64,000 nucleotides of DNA. Source: Bacteroidales bacterium UBA1181. Its GTDB lineage: Bacteria; Bacteroidota; Bacteroidia; Bacteroidales; Paludibacteraceae. This document shows positions 1 to 9,050 of the stretch, one piece after another (within the stretch, counting starts at the first letter, position 1; each line of letters begins with the position of its first letter). Position numbers and translations under genes: made by a program. The notes under the pieces are model-generated. The model saw only the letters and a list, made by a program, of their open reading frames with translations, was not told where the DNA came from and did no database searches. Location: contig DBYR01000013.1 in NCBI GenBank assembly GCA_002310215.1, positions 1-64,000 on the forward strand. Reading direction: 5' to 3'.

Positions 1-3000
1 CTACAACGCTCTCCGCCACGTTGCCGGCGGCATCCTTATAGTTTGCCGTCCATGTTTTCGTAACCTGGCAACCATTGCTACTTTGAGAAGGAGTGACGTC
101 TGCCTCTGGCACATTCCCCTCTCCGTCGCAATTGTCAGAGAACGTGAATTGTGGTGCCACAACGGTCGGGTTACAACCCCAGTCGTATCCATCAGGTTTG
201 CTCTCTGTGTTCAACGCTATCACCGGCTTCGTTCCATCCTCCACCCTGATCGTCTGCTCGCAGGTAGAGAACTCCGCACCGTCGATCATAACCGACCAAG
301 AGAGTTTATCACCATCGTTGACGTCGAATGAGGAACCTGGGTATGCTATTGTTTCTCCGTCATTCAACTTATACGAGAAGGTTGCGCCCTCGGCCACGTT
401 ATTCTCCTGCGGTGCGACTGGCGTGTACTCTACTGTACAGTCGGTGGCATCCTCTGCTGTCTGCAACGTGGTGTCCGCACAGGAGAGGGTCACCTTCAAG
501 GTGCCTAAGTCCTCTGATGAGATTTCATAGTTATTAGGGTTGACATCACCCCAATTTATTTCATACGTGTTGACGCTCTCACCCACCTCAGTCTGACTAC
601 CCGTTGCTGTGGCAGTAACGGTAGACTCGTCTACATACTGATTGTTGATAAGACCTTCAATCGTAACAGTTGATTCCGTCAATGCTTCTCCATCATACTC
701 CTTCGTAGCACTGCCTGTGGTGACGGTCAATGGGGCTGGACAGATAACCAATTCACCATCACGCACAACCGGCGTCACATTGTAATTCTGGTCCTCCGGT
801 ATCCTCACACCATTCAACACATCGGCTTTTGGCAATGTATATGTGCCCGCATCCGTTTCCGTCATGGAAATGGCTGCCGCTTGAGTACGTATCTCATCCC
901 CATGTTGCGAATCATATAGCGCACTCGAAATAATAATTTCTGCGCCATTATTACGGAATCCGATGGTCCTTGGCACGCCATTGTAACAATCCCCATTCGT
1001 CCAACGGTCTGGATTGAGAGCGACCGTCACATTCTGAGGCGTAATCCTCAAATTTCCTGGCACATATTCAATATGATAGAAGCTATCGCAAGCACCCGTG
1101 AACTGCGCATCCCTCGGCGTGGTTGGCACACTACCCTCCGACACGTTGGTCACCAACCCGTCATAACTGATGGAAGAAAGGGCATGTCCAGTTTCCAGAC
1201 CCAAGAGTGTCACATCGTCTGTACCCTCACTGCGTAATGCAGTGCCATCGTATGTTTTATTCTGATTCTTTGCCGTGATGGTGAGGTTCTTTTGGAAATA
1301 GGCCCATGCCTCCAATGAGGACGGACCTTCAGGAGCTTCCCAAACCACAGGCGTGCTACTTACATACGTGGAACATTGTGGTTCCGGCAATCCCGCCCAA
1401 GAGGCGCAAAGCTTATTGAAGGTGTACCCCTGCAGGTTCCTGTCAAGCTCATACACCGCATCCTTCTGAACCGCTTTCTTCACCACTGGGATACCCGGTA
1501 TTGGGTTACCGCACATGTCCACATACGTGATGTTGAAGATCACACTCTTGTAGTCGAGGTAGTAGATCGTGAAGATATTCGACTCGCCGTCCTTACCCAA
1601 CTGGAAGGTGGTAGCCGTCTCCTCCGGATAGTAATCCTTGGCCAGGATGTCTTGCGTCACACCAGGCTGTCCCCCCATCCAGGTCTTGTCCACATTCGCA
1701 GCCAAGACAGTAATGCTCGTCCTGTTGCCCGGCACCGTCACCCAATCACTCTCCTCATGCACTTCTATATTGGAATCCTTCAAGAGATAACGCACCTTGT
1801 ACTTGTTGCTCTCCGGCTTCGTCACGTAGAAGAAGGTGATCACATTCCCCTCATAGTCGAGAGCGAGTCTCTTCTCCGCATTATCAGGCATATAGCCCGC
1901 AATGGTGAGGGCCTGCTCCGTGACCTCGTAGCCGAGGGTAAACGCAGGGCTCTTCACCGTCTTCTCCGTAAAGAGTTCGTTATTCGTACCCTCCTCCAGA
2001 TACTTCACGGTATACTCCAACGGAATAAGCTGCCAGTGGGCGTAGAGGGTCACGTCGGCGGTCACCTGCTCACCCACGCTGTAACGAGTGCCGCCCACCG
2101 GATCGGTGTACCAGCCCTCGAACACGTAATGGGCACGGGACGGCAACCCTGGGTCTGTCGCCACCTTGTACTTCTCCACCGTCTGCGAGTAGTATGGATC
2201 GGAAGCACCTTCGTAGTTAAGATTGAAGGTGACCGTATATTTCGGGGCATTCCAACATGCGTACAATATCAAGTCATTGCCCGGCATCACATCGAACGTA
2301 TAATCGTTTGTCAGATTAGCGTCCGACTTCCAGCCTCCCCAAGTGTAGTCTTCCTTCCCTGAAGGTTTGTTTGGCGTATAGTTGTAGGTGGTGCTATTAA
2401 TATTAGCGCCAAACCTAACATTTGACACAGTATTTAATGTCGTAGATCCATCCTTATAGGTGATGGTGTGTGTCTCACGATTGTAGTAGAAACGGTAGGT
2501 ATAAACACAATTCTGTTCTTGACGATTATACCTTGTCTGTCCATAATCGTAAGTGAAATTTATCTGTCTTGAACGATAATAATGATTTTGATAATTCCAA
2601 TATGTGACACCATACGCAGCATAAGTTCTGGCATCATCTCTCACATAAGATCCATTATTAGCTTCTGAAAACCTATAATTATTATTGTTCCCATTTCTAC
2701 TATATCGTTTCCCACCATCTCCCTCTATTGTTTGGTTAGAAGGATTACGATAAGCCCTATATGAATGCCCATCAGATTCCTCGTATGTAACGTTAGGTAC
2801 ACTATGCGCATCATCCCTTACATACCCACCATTATTATTCTGAGAAAAAATCACATCGCATGCATTGCCTGTTGATGGGTAACCCGCTGGAGCATCCACA
2901 TTCTCATATCCCTTCAAATCTTTTGCAGAAAGATTTGAAGTCGATGTCTCACTATAAAATGTTTGACTTAACCGTTCATCTTTTTGATAATTACCATTTG

Positions 3001-4702
3001 CATCCTGCAGCCAATATTCAACAGCTATAGTATAGCCTCCCGCTAACCACTGCGCAGTATATGTAACAGTATTAGAATTATTCGAAGACGGCAACATATC
3101 TTCCGTAACCGTCAATCGCTTGGTGACATAAACAGAATTTTCTCCATTATTAGGATACCAACCACGGAAATTTACACTTTGGTTACCACCTGACCTATAA
3201 TAACCCGTCACCTCCATCGGCCAAGTAGAAGAGATGTCCTGACCTAATTTCACCGTCATGGAATAAGACAATTGGTTTTGTTGATTGGTCACATTATGGC
3301 CTACCAAGGTGGCATAAACATTATAAGTATTACTAAACCATCCACCTGTCTCATACGTTCCCGCATTAAATCGGAACGTATACTCTTTCAATTTATAATA
3401 AACATATAGCACCGCAGATCCATCCGCCTTCACCTCAATACTTGAAGAGGCATTCTGTGCATTATCTTTTTCCCACCCCTTTCGAGTTTTATCAGGGATA
3501 TTTGCATTCGTCGCACTGACCGTAGATCCGACAGTAGCCTGTCCGACTTCCGAGTTATCATATACAAAAGACGATGAGGTTCCCTCTTCATTATATTTTT
3601 CAAACATATAGACGATCGTATAGTTCACCGTCTTACCCGTCCACTTCGCATAGAGGGTTTGGTCAGCATTGAGCGTGACTTTATTACCTGCAGGCTGCGT
3701 TAAACCCTCATCTAAGTACCAACCAGCAAAGGTGTAACCCGTGCGTGTCGGGTTGGACGAAGGGATTGTCACCTCAGAGCCGTATGGACTTTGAATGGCA
3801 TTGACAGGCGTTCCTCCGTTCGTGTTGAAGGAGAGCAGAAAGTTCTTTCGGGTATAGAACACATCAATCTCCTGCCCTGATTCCTCCGTAATCAGAGTCG
3901 GCGTAGTGCTCTCGAATTCAGCATAGTCGAAATTCTTCACCGTGGCGGTCACCGTAGAATTTTTGACACCATGGACATTATTCTCCCTATCTATCTCCGT
4001 ATAACCATTGCCCGTCAAGTTCTTCAACTTATAGACGAAGGAGTAGGTGGCGGTGAAAGGAACGTACTTGACCTCCCTCGTCATTTCCCTTTCACTACCA
4101 AGGGCGGCAAGTTCGGCGGAGGTGATCGAAATGGTCGGTTCCTCCGGGTAAAAAATATCGTCGGTGGCATTCGCTGTACAGTTCTGCACGGCAACAGGCA
4201 CATTCGTCTGCGCAGGTGAAGTGATTTGGTAAGGATGCCCATCCGTCACTTTGGTCCCGTCGATGATATAGGCAGCCTGGTCGAAAACCTTTTTCGCATT
4301 ACCGTCACTGCAATCAATATAGTAATAATTCACCGTGATGGTATAGAGATGTATATCGTCGTAGACCGCACGGACAACCATATTTCCGGTCACCGTGGTC
4401 GACTCGTCGACCACCGCATCAGTCGCATCGTTCACCCAATGGTTGAAATTCTTTCCGGCACAAAAGGGGTTCTGTGGCAGGAAGGCGAAAGGCGCCCCCG
4501 TCTCACGCGTCATCACCGCACACTCATGCCTCGTTTCCTCGCAATCATAGACGAAGCGCACGGTATGCGTGGCGGCCTGAGCGGAAGAGAATCCCGCAAA
4601 AAGGGAGAACACCAGTGTGAGGAGCACGAAGAAATACTTCAGCGCACCGCCCAAACGTTTCCGATTAGACACACATGATAGAAAGTCATATATAGTTTCC
4701 AT
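1..4702 (-). CDS. Very large secreted surface protein, 5' part only (InlB-type and MBG-type repeats)
   Basis: One uninterrupted reading frame of 1567 codons runs from an ATG at 4702 to the left edge, so the C-terminus is missing. The first ~45 residues form a long signal peptide (hydrophobic FFVLLTLVFSLFAGF, likely cut after SSAQA). Around residues 285-350 and 820-890 there are InlB B-repeat (Listeria-Bacteroides) modules with the GYTFAGWY and YVFEGWYTDP signatures. Two MBG-like modules follow near residues 1137 (KTYDGTALRSEG) and 1323 (KEYDGEALTES). The last ~150 visible residues resemble HYR/Ig-like repeats (FSDNCDGEGN). Residues ~580-760 form a Tyr/Asn/Arg-rich insertion that is visibly AT-richer than the rest. 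Such proteins are usually exported adhesins; a T9SS type B signal would be expected beyond the edge but is not seen. Function in adhesion is inference. Confidence 0.85.
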   Translation of the reverse strand, partial: METIYDFLSCVSNRKRLGGALKYFFVLLTLVFSLFAGFSSAQAATHTVRFVYDCEETRHECAVMTRETGAPFAFLPQNPFCAGKNFNHWVNDATDAVVDESTTVTGNMVVRAVYDDIHLYTITVNYYYIDCSDGNAKKVFDQAAYIIDGTKVTDGHPYQITSPAQTNVPVAVQNCTANATDDIFYPEEPTISITSAELAALGSEREMTREVKYVPFTATYSFVYKLKNLTGNGYTEIDRENNVHGVKNSTVTATVKNFDYAEFESTTPTLITEESGQEIDVFYTRKNFLLSFNTNGGTPVNAIQSPYGSEVTIPSSNPTRTGYTFAGWYLDEGLTQPAGNKVTLNADQTLYAKWTGKTVNYTIVYMFEKYNEEGTSSSFVYDNSEVGQATVGSTVSATNANIPDKTRKGWEKDNAQNASSSIEVKADGSAVLYVYYKLKEYTFRFNAGTYETGGWFSNTYNVYATLVGHNVTNQQNQLSYSMTVKLGQDISSTWPMEVTGYYRSGGNQSVNFRGWYPNNGENSVYVTKRLTVTEDMLPSSNNSNTVTYTAQWLAGGYTIAVEYWLQDANGNYQKDERLSQTFYSETSTSNLSAKDLKGYENVDAPAGYPSTGNACDVIFSQNNNGGYVRDDAHSVPNVTYEESDGHSYRAYRNPSNQTIEGDGGKRYSRNGNNNNYRFSEANNGSYVRDDARTYAAYGVTYWNYQNHYYRSRQINFTYDYGQTRYNRQEQNCVYTYRFYYNRETHTITYKDGSTTLNTVSNVRFGANINSTTYNYTPNKPSGKEDYTWGGWKSDANLTNDYTFDVMPGNDLILYACWNAPKYTVTFNLNYEGASDPYYSQTVEKYKVATDPGLPSRAHYVFEGWYTDPVGGTRYSVGEQVTADVTLYAHWQLIPLEYTVKYLEEGTNNELFTEKTVKSPAFTLGYEVTEQALTIAGYMPDNAEKRLALDYEGNVITFFYVTKPESNKYKVRYLLKDSNIEVHEESDWVTVPGNRTSITVLAANVDKTWMGGQPGVTQDILAKDYYPEETATTFQLGKDGESNIFTIYYLDYKSVIFNITYVDMCGNPIPGIPVVKKAVQKDAVYELDRNLQGYTFNKLCASWAGLPEPQCSTYVSSTPVVWEAPEGPSSLEAWAYFQKNLTITAKNQNKTYDGTALRSEGTDDVTLLGLETGHALSSISYDGLVTNVSEGSVPTTPRDAQFTGACDSFYHIEYVPGNLRITPQNVTVALNPDRWTNGDCYNGVPRTIGFRNNGAEIIISSALYDSQHGDEIRTQAAAISMTETDAGTYTLPKADVLNGVRIPEDQNYNVTPVVRDGELVICPAPLTVTTGSATKEYDGEALTESTVTIEGLINNQYVDESTVTATATGSQTEVGESVNTYEINWGDVNPNNYEISSEDLGTLKVTLSCADTTLQTAEDATDCTVEYTPVAPQENNVAEGATFSYKLNDGETIAYPGSSFDVNDGDKLSWSVMIDGAEFSTCEQTIRVEDGTKPVIALNTESKPDGYDWGCNPTVVAPQFTFSDNCDGEGNVPEADVTPSQSSNGCQVTKTWTANYKDAAGNVAESVV

Positions 4703-4749
4703 AACGGTAAATATTTACGTACAACAAAATAAGAGAACAGAACACCCCG

Positions 4750-4757
4750 CAAAGGTA
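4750..4757 (-). promoter_or_regulatory. Bacteroidota -7 box (TACCTTTG) for the 1-4702 gene
   Basis: On the minus strand TACCTTTG matches TAnnTTTG and lies 48 nt before the ATG. No clear TTG sits 19-20 nt upstream. A second match, TAACTTTG at 4862-4869, is an alternative, more distal promoter. Confidence 0.45.
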
Positions 4758-5067
4758 GCACACAGGGAATAGATACCTTTCACATGCACTCATAATACCC
4801 TATTTGTCTATAATACAATACTTTGCGTCATAAGTCTAGTTCTCCGAGATAATACTCGTTGCAAAGTTAAATATTTTTAGGCAGAAAGAATGGAGGAATG
4901 TCAAAAAAAATACATATTTTAACAAATGATAAACAATAAGAAGATTTACGCCGTATCGCAACATCCGATGCGTGTCAGCGGTACAGATTTTTATTCTGAT
5001 AAAGGAAAAAGTATTTAAAAAACGCAAGGTAGAGCGTACAGAGGCGGAAGATGTGGCCAGCGGGTCA

Positions 5068-5104
5068 TAAAAAAAATCGGGGATGAGTTGAACCCACCCC
5101 CGAT
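5068..5104 (-). terminator. Rho-independent terminator after the GH5 gene
   Basis: On the minus strand an ATCGGGG...CCCCGAT hairpin is followed by a run of eight T, 27 nt past the stop codon of the GH5 gene at 5131. Confidence 0.8.
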
Positions 5105-5130
5105 ATAATTATTCCATTACGGAAGATTGA

Positions 5131-7263
5131 TTACTTTACGATAATCTTGGCGAACTTAGAGCCTTCAGCAGAAGCAACCTCTACGTTGTAAACACCAGCT
5201 GCCAAGTTGATGGCGAGCTTAGATGCGCCCTCGATAGAAGTGCTGTAAACCTCAGCGCCGACCAAGTTGAAGATCTTCACGTCAGCCTTGCCCTCGGCAG
5301 CCACGTTGATGATACCATCAGCAACTACTGAAGGGTAAACGATAGACTCAGTGTTGTTCAAGATCTTCTCTACAGAAGTGCCATCCAGATTATTTATCTC
5401 CTCTGGATAACCTTCGCCAGTATATGGTTTCTCATACGTGAAACGGAGACCGCCGATACCGACGTGGCCGTTAGGGAAGGACATCTTAACGACATGCTTA
5501 CCAGCCTCCTTGAAGAGGATACCATCGTATGTTCTTTCCATACCGAGTTCATGATCACCCGTATAGCACCATACCTTATCGTTTCCGTCCTTAGATGTCT
5601 TTCCGTTCACTGGACCATCGATATATGGAGCATATTGCTCAGCTGACATAGCAACTGGCTCAGTCGGAGTAGACTTCTTCACGTCAACCATGAATACTTG
5701 AGAAGCGTGGTCCTTCAAAGTGAGGATGAAACCACCTGCACCTGTAGCGACGCACTCACCTGTCTCTTCGTCACACTTCGTTGAACCGATACCACGAGAC
5801 TCGTCAGATGTGTTCACAGCCATTTGCATGCTATAATAACCAGGATCCTTTACATCGAAGGTGTAGAGCAACCACTCACCTGCGCAAACCCAACCCAAGT
5901 TATAGAGTCCAGATGACCAACTGCCTTCGATACATGCACCAGTTACATCGACACACTCATCGATACGGAAGTCACACCAGTCACGACCAGCGTAGCACTT
6001 CAAAACCTCACGCTCTACGTTAGAGTTTTTGTTCTCGCTCATTATAGTTTCCTTCTCGTCATACGTAGTAGCGGTTGCTTTCGTATATCCCTCCTCATCG
6101 GTGTTGTTAGCATCGTAGTAAGTGATACCAGATGAAGCTGCCCAGTCACCATCTTGTTTCTCCGGATTATCATCATAGAAACCTAAGTTCAACGTAGCAT
6201 CCTCGCTGTCAGCGCCAAGCTCGAAGCAGATACCACCATAACATGCGGTTACAACTGGCTTAAGCTCGCCACCCAACATCTCTTGGATAAACTTACCTGA
6301 AGGTGAAAGCTCACCACCACATCTGTCCTTAAATGTAGAAGAACCCTCTCTCTTCATACCATAAGACCAGTTCATCCAGCTGACAATCTGTCCGCAACCA
6401 TCGTATCCGGCGCAGTGTCTCAAGAATGTCGTGGCGAAAGAAGTGTTAACGTCATCGTATGAACCTCTCTTCTCAGGTTGTGCGGAGCTCAAACCCCACT
6501 CAGACACGAAGATAGGAATTCTTGTAGATGCAGGGAGGAACTCTGAGCTCTCCAAACCTACGTGAGCAGCCTCGTTCGCATACAAGTGGAACGCATACAT
6601 TACGTATGCATCATTCGTGTTGATCAAATCACCCTTGCTGGCAACCTGAGAGTAGATGTATTGGTCCCAGTTTGGTGTACCAACGATAACAACTGGTTTG
6701 TTCTTATCAATGGCAACAATGGTCTTGATCACATCCTCAGCATAGCTCTTGATAGTACCCCATCCCACACCAGAAGGCTCGTTACAAAGCTCATAAATGA
6801 TGTGTTTGTACTTCTTGTCAGCTACCTCTTGTGCAACCATACGGAAGAAATTCTTCGCGTCATTCGTATATTTGCCAGGGTTTCCATCTCCATTGGCTGC
6901 CTCCAAGATGTGCCAGTCAATGACACAGTACATACCCTTCTGAGCTGTCCAGCTCATCCAGTTCTTGATACCGTTGTCATCGATAGAACCACTACCATTA
7001 CCCAAGTAACGAGCGATACGAACACAGTTCGCACCTGCGCCCTTCATGGACTCCAAGTCGTTCGCACTTGTCAAACAGTTCTCACCATAAAATCCGAACG
7101 AACTCCAACCTTTCAATTGGATAGCTTCGCCATTCTCGCTTGAAAGCTGGATGCCCACCAATTTCAATCTACCCCATTTTTCGATGTAATTGTCGCTCAC
7201 ATCCGCCGCATTCACCTGAATCCACGCAAAGGCGGCCATTAAAAGGAATAAAACTTTCTTCAT
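5131..7263 (-). CDS. GH5 endoglucanase with CBM-like module and T9SS sorting domain
   Basis: A 710-residue secreted endo-beta-1,4-glucanase. Residues 1-20 are a signal peptide (ending VNAA). Residues ~25-330 are a GH5 barrel, closest in motifs to subfamily 2: acid/base E162 in YELCNEPSG, H226 in YAFHLYAN, nucleophile E255 in FVSEWGLS, and the conserved active-site Trp in SWMNWSYG. Residues ~345-615 form a CBM6/CBM35-like module (GEWLLYTFDV, GYYSMQMAV, GHVGIGGLRFTY) interrupted by acidic inserts. The last ~70 residues (YPSVVADG to FAKIIVK) match a T9SS type A sorting domain. It is the last gene of the cellulose locus, with its own promoter box and terminator. The same CBM-like module is found in the protein at 34107-37097. 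Substrate (cellulose or mixed-linkage glucan) is inferred. Confidence 0.93.
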   Translation of the reverse strand: MKKVLFLLMAAFAWIQVNAADVSDNYIEKWGRLKLVGIQLSSENGEAIQLKGWSSFGFYGENCLTSANDLESMKGAGANCVRIARYLGNGSGSIDDNGIKNWMSWTAQKGMYCVIDWHILEAANGDGNPGKYTNDAKNFFRMVAQEVADKKYKHIIYELCNEPSGVGWGTIKSYAEDVIKTIVAIDKNKPVVIVGTPNWDQYIYSQVASKGDLINTNDAYVMYAFHLYANEAAHVGLESSEFLPASTRIPIFVSEWGLSSAQPEKRGSYDDVNTSFATTFLRHCAGYDGCGQIVSWMNWSYGMKREGSSTFKDRCGGELSPSGKFIQEMLGGELKPVVTACYGGICFELGADSEDATLNLGFYDDNPEKQDGDWAASSGITYYDANNTDEEGYTKATATTYDEKETIMSENKNSNVEREVLKCYAGRDWCDFRIDECVDVTGACIEGSWSSGLYNLGWVCAGEWLLYTFDVKDPGYYSMQMAVNTSDESRGIGSTKCDEETGECVATGAGGFILTLKDHASQVFMVDVKKSTPTEPVAMSAEQYAPYIDGPVNGKTSKDGNDKVWCYTGDHELGMERTYDGILFKEAGKHVVKMSFPNGHVGIGGLRFTYEKPYTGEGYPEEINNLDGTSVEKILNNTESIVYPSVVADGIINVAAEGKADVKIFNLVGAEVYSTSIEGASKLAINLAAGVYNVEVASAEGSKFAKIIVK

Positions 7264-7316
7264 TTTTCTTATACAATTAATTAAACATAAAATAATCTGC
7301 GTCTAAACTCAGCGCA

Positions 7317-7324
7317 CAAATTTA
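7317..7324 (-). promoter_or_regulatory. -7 box (TAAATTTG) for the 5131-7263 GH5 gene
   Basis: A minus-strand match to TAnnTTTG lies 53 nt upstream of the start codon, in the gap after the transporter's terminator. This suggests the GH5 gene is transcribed separately. The -33 element is not clear. Confidence 0.45.
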
Positions 7325-7481
7325 GTAAAAGAATTTGAATGCGGAAATGAAAAGTGTTAAAAATGTGGAAGGAGCAAGCGAGGACATGTTGTAATATCAA
7401 CGATCGGGGCGGAGTTTGACAAACGGCAAACCCCTCACGGGGAAAGGCCCGTCCCAAAAGGAAAGACTCCATTGGATGACT

Positions 7482-7518
7482 AAAACAAAAATGGAGCCGA
7501 TGCAACCGCACCGACTCC
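7482..7518 (-). terminator. Terminator after the GPH transporter gene
   Basis: On the minus strand an 11-bp hairpin (GGAGTCGGTGC, loop GGTT, GCATCGGCTCC, with G-T pairs) is followed by ATTTTTGTTTT, 39 nt past the stop codon. Confidence 0.75.
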
Positions 7519-7556
7519 ACTCGCCTATATTTTCACAGGGTTATCAGTCCCCTATC

Positions 7557-9023
7557 TTAGATCTGCTCAACTTCTTGTCCTACAGACTCCTGCTTTCCCT
7601 TCTCCTCGGCTCTCTTCGCCTCAAGGATCGCTGAGTTGCGACGAATGGTCTCCTCGTCGATCTTATAGAATACCAATGCCAAGATACCGATTACGGAACC
7701 TACCAACGGCAACAGTGAGAAATAGGACTTCAGGGATTCTATGGTCTCAGGGCTCAACTGGGTGTTTGCCACGAAACCGATGGCTGCCAAGGCGTATGCT
7801 GGAATTGAGTTCGCCAACGCTTGTCCCAACTTCTGCGCCATCGTGGCGGAAGAGTAGATCAAACCGGTTGCGCGACGTCCCGTCTCCACCTCAGCATTGT
7901 CTGCCACGTCAGCATACATACTCCACATGATGTAGCCGGAAGGACCGATCGCCAATGTGAAGATGATGTTCAGGATGATGATCGTACCGATATTGCTTCT
8001 GTCCAAAACAAGGAAGGAGAGGGAAAGAAGGGATGCCAACGTGAAGCATGCGATCCATGTAGGTTTCTTACCGAACTTCTTCACAACGGTCTGGATCAAC
8101 ATCGTACCAATGATCGTGAAGACAGAGCCGGAAGCCAATAGCAACGTGGAAACCAACTCCCATGTCAACTCAAAGCCGAAAAGCGTTCCTGAAACGGTGA
8201 ACACTTCTTGTCCGTCCACAATGTTATAGTCGGCCAAGCAATACTTAGCATAGTAAGGGATCAAACCATTGTGCACGAACACGAAGAACAACATGGCGAT
8301 ACCCGCGATGGACAACATGATCCATGGCTTGTTCTTGCACAAGTCCTTCACATCGTCTGAAAGCTTGCTGGTCTCTTGCTTCACCGGCTCAACACGCTCC
8401 CTGGTGAAGAAGAAGGTGCACATCAACATGACGAACGCCGCGATAGCATAGATGAAGGCTGTCCAAGAGAACGCCGCCTGTCCGCTACAGTTCAAATGGT
8501 CTTGGATGAAACGAACCAACGTGAAGACCATACCGTAGCTGCACAAGCAACCGATCTGCGCACCGATGTTACGGAATGCGGAAACGGAGGTTCTCTCGTC
8601 CGGGTCCGGAGAGATGACACCCATCAACGCACCGTAAGGCACATTGACTACGGAGTACATCAAACGGCAGAGCAAGAAGGTCGCATACGCATAGATGACC
8701 TTACCTGTCTCATTGAACTCAGGCGTGTAGAAAGTGAAGAAACCGATGACACAGAACGGAACCACACCGAAGAGGATCCAAGGACGGAAACGTCCCCAAC
8801 GGGTGTTATGACGGTCTGCGATCGCACCGATGATCACATCGAACGCAATGTCAATACATGAAACGACTAAGACCATGGTACCGACCACCGCAGGGGCGAT
8901 GCCGAAATAGTCTGTATAGAACGCTGTGGCCATGCATATCAAACCCCAGAAGAGGTTACATGCCAAATCTCCCGCACCATAGGAGAGTTTTTCTAGAATA
9001 GATAATTTTTGATTGTTCTCCAT
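7557..9023 (-). CDS. GPH-family sugar:cation symporter (MFS fold)
   Basis: An inner-membrane transporter of 488 residues with about twelve hydrophobic segments. Family signature: the early DRHNTRWGRFRPW loop after the second helix, the hallmark D-R-x-x-x-R-W-G-x-x-R-P of glycoside-pentoside-hexuronide symporters. The start chosen is the ATG at 9023 (MENNQKLSILEK); an in-frame TTG at 9050 would add nine residues that look like untranslated leader. It sits 27 nt downstream of the GH3 gene and shares its terminator, so the two probably form one transcript. With GH94 nearby, the likely cargo is cellobiose or short cello-oligosaccharides; this is inferred from context only. Confidence 0.88.
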   Translation of the reverse strand: MENNQKLSILEKLSYGAGDLACNLFWGLICMATAFYTDYFGIAPAVVGTMVLVVSCIDIAFDVIIGAIADRHNTRWGRFRPWILFGVVPFCVIGFFTFYTPEFNETGKVIYAYATFLLCRLMYSVVNVPYGALMGVISPDPDERTSVSAFRNIGAQIGCLCSYGMVFTLVRFIQDHLNCSGQAAFSWTAFIYAIAAFVMLMCTFFFTRERVEPVKQETSKLSDDVKDLCKNKPWIMLSIAGIAMLFFVFVHNGLIPYYAKYCLADYNIVDGQEVFTVSGTLFGFELTWELVSTLLLASGSVFTIIGTMLIQTVVKKFGKKPTWIACFTLASLLSLSFLVLDRSNIGTIIILNIIFTLAIGPSGYIMWSMYADVADNAEVETGRRATGLIYSSATMAQKLGQALANSIPAYALAAIGFVANTQLSPETIESLKSYFSLLPLVGSVIGILALVFYKIDEETIRRNSAILEAKRAEEKGKQESVGQEVEQI

Positions 9024-9050
9024 TGTATTAAAATTTTTATTGATTTTCAA

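Larger units (their letters stand above)
4703..5130. other. Intergenic region with promoter candidates and a terminator
   Basis: This 428-bp stretch holds the terminator of the downstream-lying GH5 gene (5068-5104) and two minus-strand TAnnTTTG promoter boxes for the large surface protein (4750-4757 and 4862-4869). The middle (4870-5060) is AT-rich. A short minus-strand frame at 4836-5027 has no coding character. No RNA gene was recognised. Confidence 0.5.

Noticed and set aside
1..4702. Frameshifts in the giant protein, suggested by the many short frames in this region
   Set aside because: Reading the minus strand codon by codon from 4702 to 1 gave no stop; the gene is simply open to the window edge.
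4836..5027. 63-codon minus-strand ORF in the gap before the large surface gene
   Set aside because: AT-rich, overlaps a promoter box, Phe/Leu/Ile-rich random composition and no upstream signals.
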